Assembly (NCBI RefSeq): GCF_018863195.1
Contig: NZ_JAHKRT010000003.1
Span: 186,001 to 250,000 of the forward strand
Reading direction: 5' to 3'
Source of the DNA: Sphingomonas quercus
Lineage (GTDB): Bacteria; Pseudomonadota; Alphaproteobacteria; Sphingomonadales; Sphingomonadaceae
DNA: 64,000 bases
A program made the translations under genes and the position numbers. Of the stretch, positions 1-9,697 are shown piece by piece; the stretch's first letter is position 1, and every line of letters begins with the position of its first letter. The notes under the pieces were generated by a model, which saw nothing but the letters and a program-made list of their open reading frames with translations, was not told where the DNA came from and did not search any database.

Positions 1-3000
1 CGTGCGAATTCCACCTGCTTCTCGTTGAGATTGCCTTGCGGATTGTCGGCAAGCAGCTTGGAGAGGATGAGCAGGGAATTGAGCGGCGTACGCAGCTCGT
101 GGCTCATATTGGCCAGGAACTCGGACTTGTACTTCGAGGTCAGGGCGAGCTGTTCCGCCTTTTCCTCCAGCGCGCCGCGAGCCATCTCGATCTCGAGGTT
201 CTTCGCCTCGACCTGCCTCTTCTCATTTTCGAGGAGCTGGGCCTTCTCTTCCAGTTCCTCGTTTGTGTTGTGCAGCTCTTCCTGCTTCGTGGTCAGCTCG
301 GTCTGGCGCGCCTGAAGCTCCTGGGTGAGGAGCTGGGACTGTTTGAGGAGCCCTTCGGTGCGCATCGTCGCGGCAATGGTGTTGAGCACGATGCCGACCG
401 ATTCCATCAGCTGGTCGAGGAAGTTCTGGTGGGTCTCGTTGAATTCGTTGAACGAGGCCAGCTCGATCACCGCCTTGACCTCGCTTTCGAACAGCGCGGG
501 AAGGATGGTGATATTCGCCGGCCGCGCCTCGCCCAGGCCCGAACCGATGCGAATGAAGTCTGCCGGCACCTCCTGCAAGAGGATCGACCTCTTGTCGGCC
601 GCAGCCTGCCCGACCAGCCCCTCGCGCAACTGGAAGACCGGCTTCAGGGCCTGGCGATTTTCGGCACCATAGCTCGCCGCGAGTTCAAGGACGGTTTCGT
701 CGCCGTCGCGATTGGTGACGTAGAAGACGCCATATTGCGCGCCGACCAACGGCGCCAGCTCGGTCATGATCAGGTTCGACACGGTCGACAGATCGCGTTC
801 GCCCTGCAGCATGCGGCTGAACCGCGCCAGGTTCGTCTTGAGCCAATCCTGTTCGGCGTTCTTGAGGGTCTGATCCTTCAGGTTGCGGATCATTTCGTTG
901 ATATTGTCCTTGAGCGCCGCCATCTCGCCCGAGGCCTCCACCGCGATCGAGCGGGTAAGGTCGCCCTTGGTCACCGCCGTCGCCACGTCGGCGATCGAAC
1001 GCACCTGATTGGTGAGGTTCGCAGCAAGCTGGTTGACGTTGTCGGTGAGATCGCGCCACAGCCCGGCGGCGCCGGGGACGCGGGCCTGCCCGCCAAGCTT
1101 GCCTTCGATGCCGACCTCGCGCGCCATGTTGGTGACCTGATCGGCGAAAGTGGCAAGCGTTTCGATCATCAGGTTGATCGTCTCGGCGAGCGCGGCGATC
1201 TCGCCCTTGGCGTCGAGCGTCAGCTTGCGCTTCAGATTGCCCTGCGCGACGGCGGTGACGACGTCGGCGATGCCGCGCACCTGATTGGTGAGGTTCGTTG
1301 CCATCAGGTTGACGTTGTCGGTGAGGTCCTTCCAGGTGCCGCCCACGCCGGGCACCTGCGCCTGCCCGCCGAGCTTGCCCTCGGTGCCGACCTCGCGCGC
1401 CACGCGCGTCACCTCCGAGGCGAAGCCGTTGAGCTGGTCGACCATGACGTTGATGGTGTTCTTCAGCTCGAGAATCTCGCCCTTCACGTCGACCGTGATC
1501 TTCTTGGACAGGTCGCCGCGCGCGACCGCGGTGGTGACGTCGGCGATGTTGCGCACCTGACCGGTGAGATTGTCGGCCATCAGGTTCACATTGTCGGTAA
1601 GGTCCTTCCAGGTGCCGGCAACACCGCGCACATTCGCCTGCCCGCCGAGCTTACCCTCGGTGCCGACCTCACGCGCCACGCGCGTCACTTCCGAGGCGAA
1701 GGAATTGAGCTGATCGACCATCGTGTTGATGGTGTTCTTCAGCTCGAGAATCTCGCCCTTCACGTCGACGGTGATCTTCTTGGACAGGTCGCCAAGCGCC
1801 ACCGCGGTGGTCACCTCGGCGATGTTGCGCACCTGACCGGTGAGGTTGGCCGCCATGGCGTTGACGTTGTCGGTGAGGTCCGCCCAGGTGCCGCCCACGC
1901 CGGGCACCTGCGCCTGCCCGCCGAGCTTGCCCTCGGTGCCGACCTCGCGCGCCACGCGCGTCACTTCCGAGGCGAAGCCGTTGAGCTGATCGACCATCGT
2001 GTTGATGGTGTTTTTCAGCTCGAGGATTTCGCCCTTCACGTCGACGGTGATCTTCTTGGACAGGTCGCCGCGCGCCACCGCGGTGGTCACCTCGGCGATG
2101 TTGCGCACCTGACCGGTGAGGTTGGTGGCCATGGCGTTGACGTTGTCGGTGAGGTCCTTCCAGGTGCCGGCGACGCCCTCGACCTGCGCCTGCCCGCCGA
2201 GCTTGCCGTCCGAGCCCACCTCGCGCGCCACGCGCGTCACTTCCGAAGCGAAGCCGTTGAGCTGATCGACCATCGTGTTGATGGTGTCCTTCAGCTCAAG
2301 GATTTCGCCCTTCACGTCGACGGTGATCTTCTTGGACAGGTCGCCCTTGGCGACGGCGGTGGTCACCTCGGCGATGTTGCGCACCTGACCGGTGAGGTTC
2401 GCCGCCATCAGGTTCACATTGTCGGTAAGGTCCGCCCAGGTGCCGGCGACGCCGGGCACCTGCGCCTGCCCGCCGAGCTTGCCTTCGGTGCCGACCTCGC
2501 GCGCCACGCGCGTCACCTCCGAGGCGAAGCCGTTGAGCTGATCGACCATCGTGTTGATGGTGTTTTTCAGCTCGAGGATTTCGCCCTTCACGTCGACGGT
2601 GATCTTCTTGGACAGGTCGCCGCGCGCCACCGCGGTGGTCACCTCGGCGATGTTGCGCACCTGACCGGTGAGGTTGGTGGCCATGGCGTTGACGTTGTCG
2701 GTGAGGTCCTTCCAGGTGCCGGCGACGCCCTCGACCTGCGCCTGCCCGCCGAGCTTGCCGTCCGAGCCCACCTCGCGCGCCACGCGCGTCACTTCCGAAG
2801 CGAAGCCGTTGAGCTGATCGACCATCGTGTTGATGGTGTCCTTCAGCTCGAGGATTTCGCCCTTCACGTCGACGGTGATCTTCTTGGACAGGTCGCCCTT
2901 GGCGACGGCGGTGGTCACCTCGGCGATGTTGCGCACCTGACCGGTGAGGTTCGCCGCCATCAGGTTCACATTGTCGGTAAGGTCCTTCCAGGTGCCGCCC

Positions 3001-3815
3001 ACCCCGGGCACCTGCGCCTGCCCGCCGAGCTTGCCTTCGGTGCCGACCTCGCGCGCCACGCGCGTCACCTCGCTGGCGAAGGAGTTGAGCTGGTCGACCA
3101 TGACGTTGATGGTGTTTTTCAGCTCGAGGATCTCGCCCTTCACCTCCACCGTGATCTTCTTGGACAGGTCGCCCGAGGCGACGGCGGTGGTCACCTCCGC
3201 GATGTTGCGCACCTGACCGGTGAGGTTGGTGGCCATGGCGTTGACGTTGTCGGTGAGATCCTTCCAGGTGCCGGCGACGCCCCTCACCTTGGCCTGCCCC
3301 CCGAGCTTGCCCTCGGTACCGACCTCGCGCGCCACGCGCGTCACCTCGCTGGCGAAGGAGGCGAGCTGCTCGACCATGGTGTTGACGACCTTGCCGATGC
3401 GCAGGAATTCGCCCCGCAACGGCCGCCCGTCAATCTCCACCGTCATTGATTGCGACAGATCGCCCTTGGCCACCGCGCCGATGACGCGCGCGACCTCCGC
3501 CGTCGGCTGGACCATGTCCTCGATCAATTCGTTGAGCGCGCGCAGCTTGGTTTCCCATCCGCCGGTGGCGCCATAGACATGCCCGCGCTGGGTGATCTTG
3601 CCTTCCTTGCCCACCACCCGCGACAGCCGCTCGAACTCGTTGGTCATCTGCTCCTCGAGGCCGACCACCTCGTTGAACAGCATGGCGATTTCACCGTCCT
3701 CGCCCGACAGATCCTCCGGCAGCCGGACCGAGAAATCCCCGCGCCTGAGACTGCGCAGGGCCGAGACAAGCTGGCGTCGATCCAGTGTCTGCGAGGACAG
3801 CTTAGCGCGCATCAT
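1..3815 (-). CDS. Multi-HAMP hybrid sensor histidine kinase (5' part; continues off left edge)
   Basis: Only the N-terminal ~1,270 residues are in the window. The minus-strand frame is open from tandem ATGs (3815 and 3812, after GGAG) to base 1. I see no N-terminal membrane segment, so the protein is probably cytosolic. Residues ~25-970 are about eleven HAMP-type units; the core ones recur every 92 residues with [14 protein letters not shown] and [13 protein letters not shown] signatures. A GAF-like domain follows (~1010-1140), then a Glu/Lys-rich coiled coil, then the HisKA H-box SHELRTPLN at ~1237. ATPase and receiver domains should lie beyond the edge. This is the architecture of group III (Nik1/Os-1-like) hybrid kinases, which sense osmotic or envelope stress in fungi; the bacterial ligand is unknown. 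It is divergent from the small regulator gene at 4017. Confidence 0.9.
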   Translation of the reverse strand, partial: MMRAKLSSQTLDRRQLVSALRSLRRGDFSVRLPEDLSGEDGEIAMLFNEVVGLEEQMTNEFERLSRVVGKEGKITQRGHVYGATGGWETKLRALNELIEDMVQPTAEVARVIGAVAKGDLSQSMTVEIDGRPLRGEFLRIGKVVNTMVEQLASFASEVTRVAREVGTEGKLGGQAKVRGVAGTWKDLTDNVNAMATNLTGQVRNIAEVTTAVASGDLSKKITVEVKGEILELKNTINVMVDQLNSFASEVTRVAREVGTEGKLGGQAQVPGVGGTWKDLTDNVNLMAANLTGQVRNIAEVTTAVAKGDLSKKITVDVKGEILELKDTINTMVDQLNGFASEVTRVAREVGSDGKLGGQAQVEGVAGTWKDLTDNVNAMATNLTGQVRNIAEVTTAVARGDLSKKITVDVKGEILELKNTINTMVDQLNGFASEVTRVAREVGTEGKLGGQAQVPGVAGTWADLTDNVNLMAANLTGQVRNIAEVTTAVAKGDLSKKITVDVKGEILELKDTINTMVDQLNGFASEVTRVAREVGSDGKLGGQAQVEGVAGTWKDLTDNVNAMATNLTGQVRNIAEVTTAVARGDLSKKITVDVKGEILELKNTINTMVDQLNGFASEVTRVAREVGTEGKLGGQAQVPGVGGTWADLTDNVNAMAANLTGQVRNIAEVTTAVALGDLSKKITVDVKGEILELKNTINTMVDQLNSFASEVTRVAREVGTEGKLGGQANVRGVAGTWKDLTDNVNLMADNLTGQVRNIADVTTAVARGDLSKKITVDVKGEILELKNTINVMVDQLNGFASEVTRVAREVGTEGKLGGQAQVPGVGGTWKDLTDNVNLMATNLTNQVRGIADVVTAVAQGNLKRKLTLDAKGEIAALAETINLMIETLATFADQVTNMAREVGIEGKLGGQARVPGAAGLWRDLTDNVNQLAANLTNQVRSIADVATAVTKGDLTRSIAVEASGEMAALKDNINEMIRNLKDQTLKNAEQDWLKTNLARFSRMLQGERDLSTVSNLIMTELAPLVGAQYGVFYVTNRDGDETVLELAASYGAENRQALKPVFQLREGLVGQAAADKRSILLQEVPADFIRIGSGLGEARPANITILPALFESEVKAVIELASFNEFNETHQNFLDQLMESVGIVLNTIAATMRTEGLLKQSQLLTQELQARQTELTTKQEELHNTNEELEEKAQLLENEKRQVEAKNLEIEMARGALEEKAEQLALTSKYKSEFLANMSHELRTPLNSLLILSKLLADNPQGNLNEKQVEFA
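1479..3150 (-). repeat. Tandem 276-bp HAMP-coding repeats
   Basis: The 15-base block reading gcccttcacgtcgac on the plus strand starts near 1479, 1755, 2031, 2307, 2583, 2859 and 3135 (the last slightly diverged), giving an exact 276-bp (92-codon) period. Flanking units at about 955, 1233, 3450 and 3740 are more diverged. The 552-bp two-unit blocks at about 1905-2456 and 2457-3008 are nearly identical, differing at only a few positions, which suggests a recent duplication by slippage or recombination. All repeats are in frame within the kinase gene. Confidence 0.9.
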
Positions 3816-4016
3816 TCGCTCCAACCATTTCCACCCCGTCGATCATTCGGCCGCCCTCCGTCAGGCGCTGATCTCCTGCATAACAGAGCTGTTGTCTCCG
3901 GCGCAGAAAATTTGCTCACCTCCCCCGGCCGGGACGACACGGGGTTGTCTAATCGTGTCCGATGGCTAGGACGCGGGGCTGCGGTGGAGACCAGACGCCA
4001 GGAGGATCGCTGGAAC
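3816..4016. promoter_or_regulatory. Divergent intergenic region, kinase / small regulator
   Basis: About 200 bp separate the start of the multi-HAMP kinase (minus strand) from the winged-helix-like gene (plus strand), so promoters for both must lie here. I could not pick out convincing -35/-10 pairs or an operator. The plus-strand gene has a good ribosome site, AGGAGG at 4000-4005. Confidence 0.35.
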
Positions 4017-4388
4017 ATGCCGACCCGGCGTGACGTGTTCAGTTTCATCAGAGCGACCTTTCGCTCGGTCTGGGCGCTCGAACTGCTCTGCTTCCTGAGG
4101 AGCGGCGCGGATCGCGAATGGCATCGCGACGAGCTCGTCGCAGCACTCCGCGCCAGTGACCTGGTGATCGACCAGAGCCTCGCCGCTCTCGTCGCCGCCG
4201 GACTGGTCATCACCACCTCCAGGGAAACGTCGCGCTACCAGCCGGCCAGCGAAGCGCTTGACCTGCTGGTGCAAGAGGCGGAAGCACAATATGCCACCAG
4301 TCCTGACAAGGTGCGCAGGCTGATCGTGAATTCGGCACATGATGGGTTAAGTGCATTTGCAGACGCATTTCGTATGCGAAAGGACTGA
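4017..4388 (+). CDS. Small winged-helix-like regulator, 123 aa
   Basis: The start ATG at 4017 is set by AGGAGG at 4000-4005; the frame stays open further upstream only as an antisense shadow of the kinase gene. The product has a helix-rich N-terminus (FRSVWALELLCFLR), then a segment resembling a winged-helix recognition unit (residues ~38-72: WHRDELVAALR, VIDQSLAALVAAGLV), in the manner of MarR-like small regulators. It has no signal peptide or membrane helix. It is followed 3 bp later by two DUF5985 membrane proteins in an apparent operon, so it may regulate them or the divergent kinase. The DNA-binding role is inferred from sequence pattern only. Confidence 0.7.
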   Translation: MPTRRDVFSFIRATFRSVWALELLCFLRSGADREWHRDELVAALRASDLVIDQSLAALVAAGLVITTSRETSRYQPASEALDLLVQEAEAQYATSPDKVRRLIVNSAHDGLSAFADAFRMRKD

Positions 4389-4391
4389 CAG

Positions 4392-4670
4392 ATGGGGGAT
4401 CTGCTTCCTGCGATCGTTTATGTCCTGTGCTTCGTCACCAGCACGGCATGCGCCTGGCTGCTTGGCAAGACATGGCGCAGAAGTCGCGCGCCGCTGCTGT
4501 TCTGGAGCGCGCTGTGCTTTGGGCTGCTGGCCGCGAATAACCTGGTGCTGATCCTCGATATGCTCATCTTTCCGGCAGTCGACCTGAGATTGGCACGATC
4601 CATCCTGTCTCTGGGTGCCGTCTCGGTGTTGCTCTTTGGCTTCATCTGGAGCCAGGGAGAGGAAGCATGA
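4392..4670 (+). CDS. DUF5985 family membrane protein (first copy), 92 aa
   Basis: A small hydrophobic protein with three likely membrane helices: residues ~5-24, ~34-56 and ~72-88. The pattern (LLFWSALCFGLLAANNLVLILD, then a terminal helix ending GFIWSQ) matches what I know of DUF5985 proteins, which occur as adjacent pairs. Its last codon overlaps the start of the next gene (ATGA at 4667-4670), implying translational coupling. The function of the family is unknown. Confidence 0.75.
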   Translation: MGDLLPAIVYVLCFVTSTACAWLLGKTWRRSRAPLLFWSALCFGLLAANNLVLILDMLIFPAVDLRLARSILSLGAVSVLLFGFIWSQGEEA

Positions 4671-4930
4671 CCCTTCTCACTTTCATTTCTGGCGCCACGA
4701 CGATGGGATATTTCCTGTCGAGCCTCTTCTTCCTGCGCTTCTGGCGCAGCGCGTCGGACATCCTGTTTCTGGCGTTCGCCGCCGCCTTCATGCTGATGGG
4801 GCTCGGCACGGCGCTGCTTACCCTCAGCGGCGTACCCCTCGAAGAGCGGAGCTGGATCTATCTCCTCCGGCTCACGGCGTTCCTCATCATCCTTGCCGCG
4901 ATCGTCAGAAAGAATCTCAGCACGCGCTAG
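4667..4930 (+). CDS. DUF5985 family membrane protein (second copy), 87 aa
   Basis: This starts inside the stop of the previous gene. It has three predicted membrane helices. The GxxTMGYFLSSLFFLRFWR and DILFLAFAAAFMLMGLG stretches are typical of DUF5985, with the conserved FFLRFWR motif at the membrane interface. With the preceding protein it probably forms a small membrane complex. It is the last gene of the three-gene operon; an inverted repeat follows its stop codon. The function is unknown. Confidence 0.75.
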   Translation: MTLLTFISGATTMGYFLSSLFFLRFWRSASDILFLAFAAAFMLMGLGTALLTLSGVPLEERSWIYLLRLTAFLIILAAIVRKNLSTR

Positions 4931-4937
4931 GCCCCGA

Positions 4938-4966
4938 CCGATGGCGCGCCGCGCACAAGCCATCGG
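4938..4966 (+). terminator. Inverted repeat after DUF5985 operon
   Basis: CCGATGGC at 4938-4945 pairs perfectly with GCCATCGG at 4959-4966 around a 13-base loop, 8 bp after the DUF5985 stop codon. There is no strong T-tract, so it may be a weak or factor-assisted terminator. Confidence 0.4.
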
Positions 4967-5074
4967 CGAGGTTTAGGCCGCGCAAGCAAAACTTCGATTG
5001 ACCCATATTACCCATCGGATAGGTAGGGATTTATCCGAGACGCGCGATATCAGCGCGGGGCAAAGGGGGACATC

Positions 5075-6661
5075 GTGGCATTACGGGGCGCGGCACTCGG
5101 TTTGGCATCGCTTGCGGCGATCGCATGGGCGGCGGGCGCGGGCGCGCAGCCCGTCGCCGACATCCTCATCCGGGGCGGCACCATCTATGACGGCTCCGAG
5201 GGGATGAAACCATTCGTCGGCGATGTCGTGATCAGCGGCGAGCGCATCACCTATGTTGGCCCCCGCGCCAATGTGCAGGCGAGGCGGACGATCGATGCCA
5301 AGGGGCTGGCGGTGGCCCCAGGCTTCATCGATCCGCACACCCATGCCGATCACTTCATCGAATCCCGCGACCCCCGGCAGCGGCAGGTTCCTGCCTGGCT
5401 GGCTCAAGGCGTCACCACTGTGTTCGTCGGCGTCGACGGCAACGGAAAGCCCGAGATCGCCGAACGCTTCGCCGCGCTGCGCGAACATGGCGTCGGCGTG
5501 AACGTCGCCTCCTATGTCGGCTTCGGCGCGATCCGTCCCCGTGTCGTCGGGCAGGTCGCCCGCGCGCCCACCGAGGCCGAACTGGCACAGGAAAAGGCGC
5601 TGGTCGCCAAGGGCATGTGCGAAGGCGCGATCGGACTTTCCACCGGCCTGTTCTACGTGCCGCAAAGCTATTCGAAGACCAATGAGGTCGTCGAGCTGGC
5701 CAGGGAGGCGGCGCGGCGCGGCGGCGTCTACGATACGCACACGCGGGATTACTCGAACTTCACCGTCGGCTTCATGAACAGCTATCAGGAGGCGCTGACG
5801 ATCGGCAAGGAAGCCGGCATCCCGGTGCATCTCAGCCATATCAAGGTGCTCGGCCCGGTCGTGTGGGGCAAGTCCGTCGACGTCATCAAGCTCATCGACG
5901 ACGCTCGCGCCGCCGGCCAGAAGGTCACGGCCAGCCAATATCCCTATACCGGCAACGGCACCAGCATCTCGGCGATGTTCCTGCCCAACTGGGCGCTCGA
6001 CGGCGGGCGGGAGGCGCTGCTCAAGCGGCTCGACGAGCCGGCGACGCTGGAGAGGATCAAGGCGGAGATGACCGCCAATCTCAATCGCACCGGCGGCGCC
6101 GGGAACTTCCTGTTCCGCGGACGCGGCGAGCCGTGGTCGAACAAATATCTCGATGCGGTGGCCAAGGAATGGGGCCTGACCCCGGTCGACGCGGCGCTGC
6201 GCATCGTCCGTCAGGGCGGTAGCCAGTCGATGATCGGATTCGTGATGAGCGAGGAAGACATCGCCAATTTCATGAAACAGCCCTGGGCCGTGACCGATTC
6301 CGACGGCGGCGAAGGGCACCCTCGTGAATATGGCACCTTCCCCCTCAAATATCAGGATTATGTGGTAAAGAAGAAGGTCATCACCCTCCCCTTCTTCATC
6401 CGCCATTCGTCCGGACTGACGGCGGATATCTTCGGCATCAAGGAACGCGGCTATCTGAGGAACGGCTATTTCGCCGATGTCGTCGTCTTCGACCCGAAAA
6501 CCTACGCGCCGAAAAACGACTTCGCGCATTACGACGTGCTCGCCGCCGGCGTGACCGAACTGCTGGTCAACGGCAAGGCCGCGATCGACGGCGGCAGGAT
6601 GACGGCGGTGCTGTCCGGGCGGCCGCTGCCGCACACGCCGACGCCAGGGACGTGCGGCTGA
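5075..6661 (+). CDS. Exported N-acyl-D-amino-acid deacylase (amidohydrolase), 528 aa
   Basis: A metal-dependent amidohydrolase of the D-aminoacylase family, which cleaves N-acyl groups from D-amino acids. The GTG start follows AAAGGGGGA. An N-terminal signal peptide (residues 1-24, ending AGA) places it in the periplasm, unlike most cytosolic D-aminoacylases. Family motifs seen are the metal-binding PGFIDPHTHAD (H88, H90), the EGAIGLSTGLFY block, PVHLSHIKV, and the C-terminal VTDSDGG with its conserved Asp. It is the first gene of a five-gene operon with a TonB receptor, a D-cysteine-desulfhydrase-like enzyme, a symporter and a CapA-like protein. Exact substrate (N-acyl-D-Glu, D-Asp or a dipeptide-like conjugate) cannot be read from the sequence. 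Confidence 0.85.
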   Translation: MALRGAALGLASLAAIAWAAGAGAQPVADILIRGGTIYDGSEGMKPFVGDVVISGERITYVGPRANVQARRTIDAKGLAVAPGFIDPHTHADHFIESRDPRQRQVPAWLAQGVTTVFVGVDGNGKPEIAERFAALREHGVGVNVASYVGFGAIRPRVVGQVARAPTEAELAQEKALVAKGMCEGAIGLSTGLFYVPQSYSKTNEVVELAREAARRGGVYDTHTRDYSNFTVGFMNSYQEALTIGKEAGIPVHLSHIKVLGPVVWGKSVDVIKLIDDARAAGQKVTASQYPYTGNGTSISAMFLPNWALDGGREALLKRLDEPATLERIKAEMTANLNRTGGAGNFLFRGRGEPWSNKYLDAVAKEWGLTPVDAALRIVRQGGSQSMIGFVMSEEDIANFMKQPWAVTDSDGGEGHPREYGTFPLKYQDYVVKKKVITLPFFIRHSSGLTADIFGIKERGYLRNGYFADVVVFDPKTYAPKNDFAHYDVLAAGVTELLVNGKAAIDGGRMTAVLSGRPLPHTPTPGTCG

Positions 6662-6784
6662 CGAGACACGGGGCGCCGGCCGGCGAGCCCGGCAGGCGCC
6701 GATTGGCCGTATCGTGATCACCGCCAGTCGCTCGACTGGGCGGGCCGCGGGCGGCTGCCAATCAGATAGCGGGGGTTTCACATC

Positions 6785-9670
6785 ATGACGTCATATTCCG
6801 GCCGCAGGATCCTGCTTGCTTCGGCGGGCGCAACCGCGCTCTGCCTGACGGCCGCGGCTGGCCATGCCCAGGCGCTCGCGCTCAACGATGCGGCCGCGTC
6901 GGCGGTCGGCGTCGAGGAGGTGACGATCACCGGCACGCGCGTCGTCCGCGACGGCTATGACGCGCCGACGCCGGTGACGGTAGTCGGCGAGGAGCTGATC
7001 CGGAATATCGCCCCCAACAACATCGCCGAGGTCGTCAACCAGATGCCGGCGGTGATCGGCAGCACCACGCCGAACAACTCGCAAGGCGCGATCAGCAACG
7101 GTGCCGCCGGCGTCAACGCGCTTAACCTGCGCGGGCTGGGCACGATCCGCACGCTGGTGCTGGTCGACGGCCACCGCAGCGCGGCCTCGCTCGCCACCGG
7201 CGAGGTGGACATCAACACCATCCCGCAACAATTGGTGAAGCGCATTGACATCGTCACCGGCGGCGCGTCGGCCGATTATGGCTCCGACGCGGTCGGCGGT
7301 GTCGTTAACTTCATCCTCGATAATGATTACACCGGCCTCAAGAGCGATCTCCAATATGGCGAGACCACCTACGGGGACAATAAAAGTTATAAGGCGGCCG
7401 CCACCGCCGGGGTGAAGTTCGCCGACGGGCGCGGCCATGTCCTGCTTAGCGGCGAATTCTACAATGGCGACGGCGTGCGCAACAATCCACGCCCCTGGGC
7501 CGCGCAGCGTTACTTCACCGTCGTCAATCCGGCCGGCGACAAGAATGGCCAGCCCTATTATCTGAGCAGCTGGGGCGTCGTGCCGTCGCAGCTCGCGCCG
7601 GGCGGCATCATCACCAGCGGCCCCGCCAAGGGGATCTATTTCGGCACCGGGGGCGCCTATGGCCGGCTGAACTATGGAGTCGAGGCCAATCCGTGGATGA
7701 TCGGCGGCGATCAGGTGACGACCTGCCTCAATTCCTGCGGCACCGTCGATCTGATGCCGGCGGAAAAGCGCCGAAACGGCTATGGCCGGCTGAGCTTCGA
7801 GATCACGCCGGACGTCGAGCTCTATGCCAGCGCCTCCTATTCCTGGGCTCGCGTGCGGAGCAACAACGGCAATAATTATTCCAACGTCAACAACATCACC
7901 CTCAGCTCCGACAATGCCTTCCTGCCGACAGAGGTACGCGCCATCCTGCAGCAGGGCCTGGCGCCGGGGGCGGCGCGAACATTCACGATGGGCTCGTCCA
8001 ACCAGGGGATGCCGCTCTACGGCTTCGACAATATCCGCGAGAACCAGCGCTACCTGATCGGTAGCCAGGGCACGATCCATTTCGGCGGCGCATGGAAATA
8101 CGATCTCTACGGCGCCGCCAGCCGCTCCAACGTGCATGAGGAAATCCTTGGCAATTTCAGCCTGACGCGGATGACGCTGGCGCAGGACGCGGTGTTCGTG
8201 ACGGCGGCAAATGTCGGCCAGTCCGGCCTGCCGATCGGCAGCATCGCCTGCCGATCGACGCTGGCCAACCCGGCCAATGGCTGCGCGCCCCTCTCCCGCA
8301 TCGGCATCGCCGGCGGCGCGCAATCGGCGGCGGATTACCAGCGCGGCCTCGATTACGTCGCCTATGACAATCCCTATCGCGACGAGCGGCTGCGCGAATA
8401 TGATGTCGGCCTCAACGTGTCGGGCAGCCCATTCGACAATTGGGCAGGCCCGGTGTCGGTGGCGTTCGGCGCGGAATGGCGCCGGGTTTCGATCAACGGC
8501 TTCGTGCCGAGCCAATTCCAGAGCGGCTGGCAGGTCGGCAATTATCTCGTCACCGCCGGCCACTATACCGTGGCCGAAGGTTATATCGAGACGGTGGTGC
8601 CGGTCCTGAAGGGCATGGATGCCACGGGCGCGTTGCGCCACACCGACTACAGCACGTCAGGTGGCGTCAACACTTGGAAACTCGGCCTCAACTATCGCCC
8701 GATCGAGGACATCAAGTTTCGCCTCACCTATTCGCATGATATTCGCGCACCCAATCTGAGCGAATTGTTCGGGGCCGGCACGGCGCGCACCAACCGCACC
8801 ACCATCGACGGCGTCGACTATTATTACCTGCAGGATCAAAGCGGCAATCCCAAGCTCAAGCCCGAATCCGCCAATACCCTCGGCCTCGGCGTGGTGCTGT
8901 CGCCACGTTTCGTGCCCGGGCTGGCGGCATCGGTCGACTATTTCAGGATCGACCTCGACAAGAGGATCGGGACGATCGGGGTCAACGACGTGCTCACCTT
9001 GTGCTTCGTCCAGAAGGTCTCATCCTTCTGCGACAGCATTGGCACGAACAGCGACCCGGCAGCCCCGCCCTATACGGTGCATGTCTGGCCGATCAACTAT
9101 GCCTCGACCAGGCAGGAAGGGATCGACTTCGATGTCACTTACCACGTGCCGCTCGGCGATCGCATTCCCGGCCGGCTAACGCTGCACGGCCTCGCCACCC
9201 ACTATCTCCGATCCTTCTCGGATGACGGCTTCTCGCCGACGTCGGACGGCGCCGGCGTCAATCTCGGCGGCCTGCCGAGCTGGAGCTATCGTGCCGACAT
9301 CAATTACGCGCTCGATGCGTGGCGGGTGACGCTCACCGGCCGCGGGGTCAGCGCCGGCAAGGTATCGAACGAATATATCGAATGCACCGGCAATTGCCCG
9401 GTCTCGACGCTGCAAAACCGCACGATCAATGATAACAGCATCGCCGGCGCCTTCTACGTCGACGGCTCGGCCAGTTACGACCTGAAGATCGGCAATGTCG
9501 TCAACCAGCTGTTCTTTACCGTGCGGAACATCTTCAATCGCCGCCCGGTGATCATCCCGCTCGGCGGCGCCAACACGGCGGTGACCACGTCCGAGCAAGT
9601 GCAGACCAACAGCTCGCTTTATGACGTGCTCGGCCGCACCTTCCGCGTCGGGCTGCGCACCAGCTTCTGA
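6785..9670 (+). CDS. TonB-dependent receptor of the D-amino-acid locus, 961 aa
   Basis: An outer-membrane active transporter. A signal peptide (residues ~1-28, ending GHA) is followed by a TonB-box-like segment VEEVTITGTRV, a plug domain (~55-175, with NLRGLGTIRTLVLVDG and VTGGASADYGSDAVGGVVN), and a large beta-barrel ending in an aromatic Phe (RVGLRTSF). There is no N-terminal STN signalling domain, so it is not a FecIR-type transducer. It sits 123 bp after the deacylase and 27 bp before the PLP enzyme, so its cargo is probably a D-amino-acid-containing compound. It resembles the sphingomonad peptide or organic-substrate receptors more than siderophore receptors; this is inference. Confidence 0.93.
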   Translation: MTSYSGRRILLASAGATALCLTAAAGHAQALALNDAAASAVGVEEVTITGTRVVRDGYDAPTPVTVVGEELIRNIAPNNIAEVVNQMPAVIGSTTPNNSQGAISNGAAGVNALNLRGLGTIRTLVLVDGHRSAASLATGEVDINTIPQQLVKRIDIVTGGASADYGSDAVGGVVNFILDNDYTGLKSDLQYGETTYGDNKSYKAAATAGVKFADGRGHVLLSGEFYNGDGVRNNPRPWAAQRYFTVVNPAGDKNGQPYYLSSWGVVPSQLAPGGIITSGPAKGIYFGTGGAYGRLNYGVEANPWMIGGDQVTTCLNSCGTVDLMPAEKRRNGYGRLSFEITPDVELYASASYSWARVRSNNGNNYSNVNNITLSSDNAFLPTEVRAILQQGLAPGAARTFTMGSSNQGMPLYGFDNIRENQRYLIGSQGTIHFGGAWKYDLYGAASRSNVHEEILGNFSLTRMTLAQDAVFVTAANVGQSGLPIGSIACRSTLANPANGCAPLSRIGIAGGAQSAADYQRGLDYVAYDNPYRDERLREYDVGLNVSGSPFDNWAGPVSVAFGAEWRRVSINGFVPSQFQSGWQVGNYLVTAGHYTVAEGYIETVVPVLKGMDATGALRHTDYSTSGGVNTWKLGLNYRPIEDIKFRLTYSHDIRAPNLSELFGAGTARTNRTTIDGVDYYYLQDQSGNPKLKPESANTLGLGVVLSPRFVPGLAASVDYFRIDLDKRIGTIGVNDVLTLCFVQKVSSFCDSIGTNSDPAAPPYTVHVWPINYASTRQEGIDFDVTYHVPLGDRIPGRLTLHGLATHYLRSFSDDGFSPTSDGAGVNLGGLPSWSYRADINYALDAWRVTLTGRGVSAGKVSNEYIECTGNCPVSTLQNRTINDNSIAGAFYVDGSASYDLKIGNVVNQLFFTVRNIFNRRPVIIPLGGANTAVTTSEQVQTNSSLYDVLGRTFRVGLRTSF

Positions 9671-9697
9671 TCCGATCGTCTTTTTCAAGGATAATCC

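Noticed and set aside
1479-3150. Regular repeats as a possible CRISPR array
   Set aside because: The period is 276 bp with no unique spacers, and the repeats are in-frame protein-coding HAMP units.
36-3449. A 1,137-codon plus-strand frame with internal repeats
   Set aside because: It is the antisense of the HAMP kinase. The repeats reflect the HAMP units, the sequence is rich in His/Arg/Asp without any domain, and the minus strand encodes clear GAF, HAMP and HisKA motifs.
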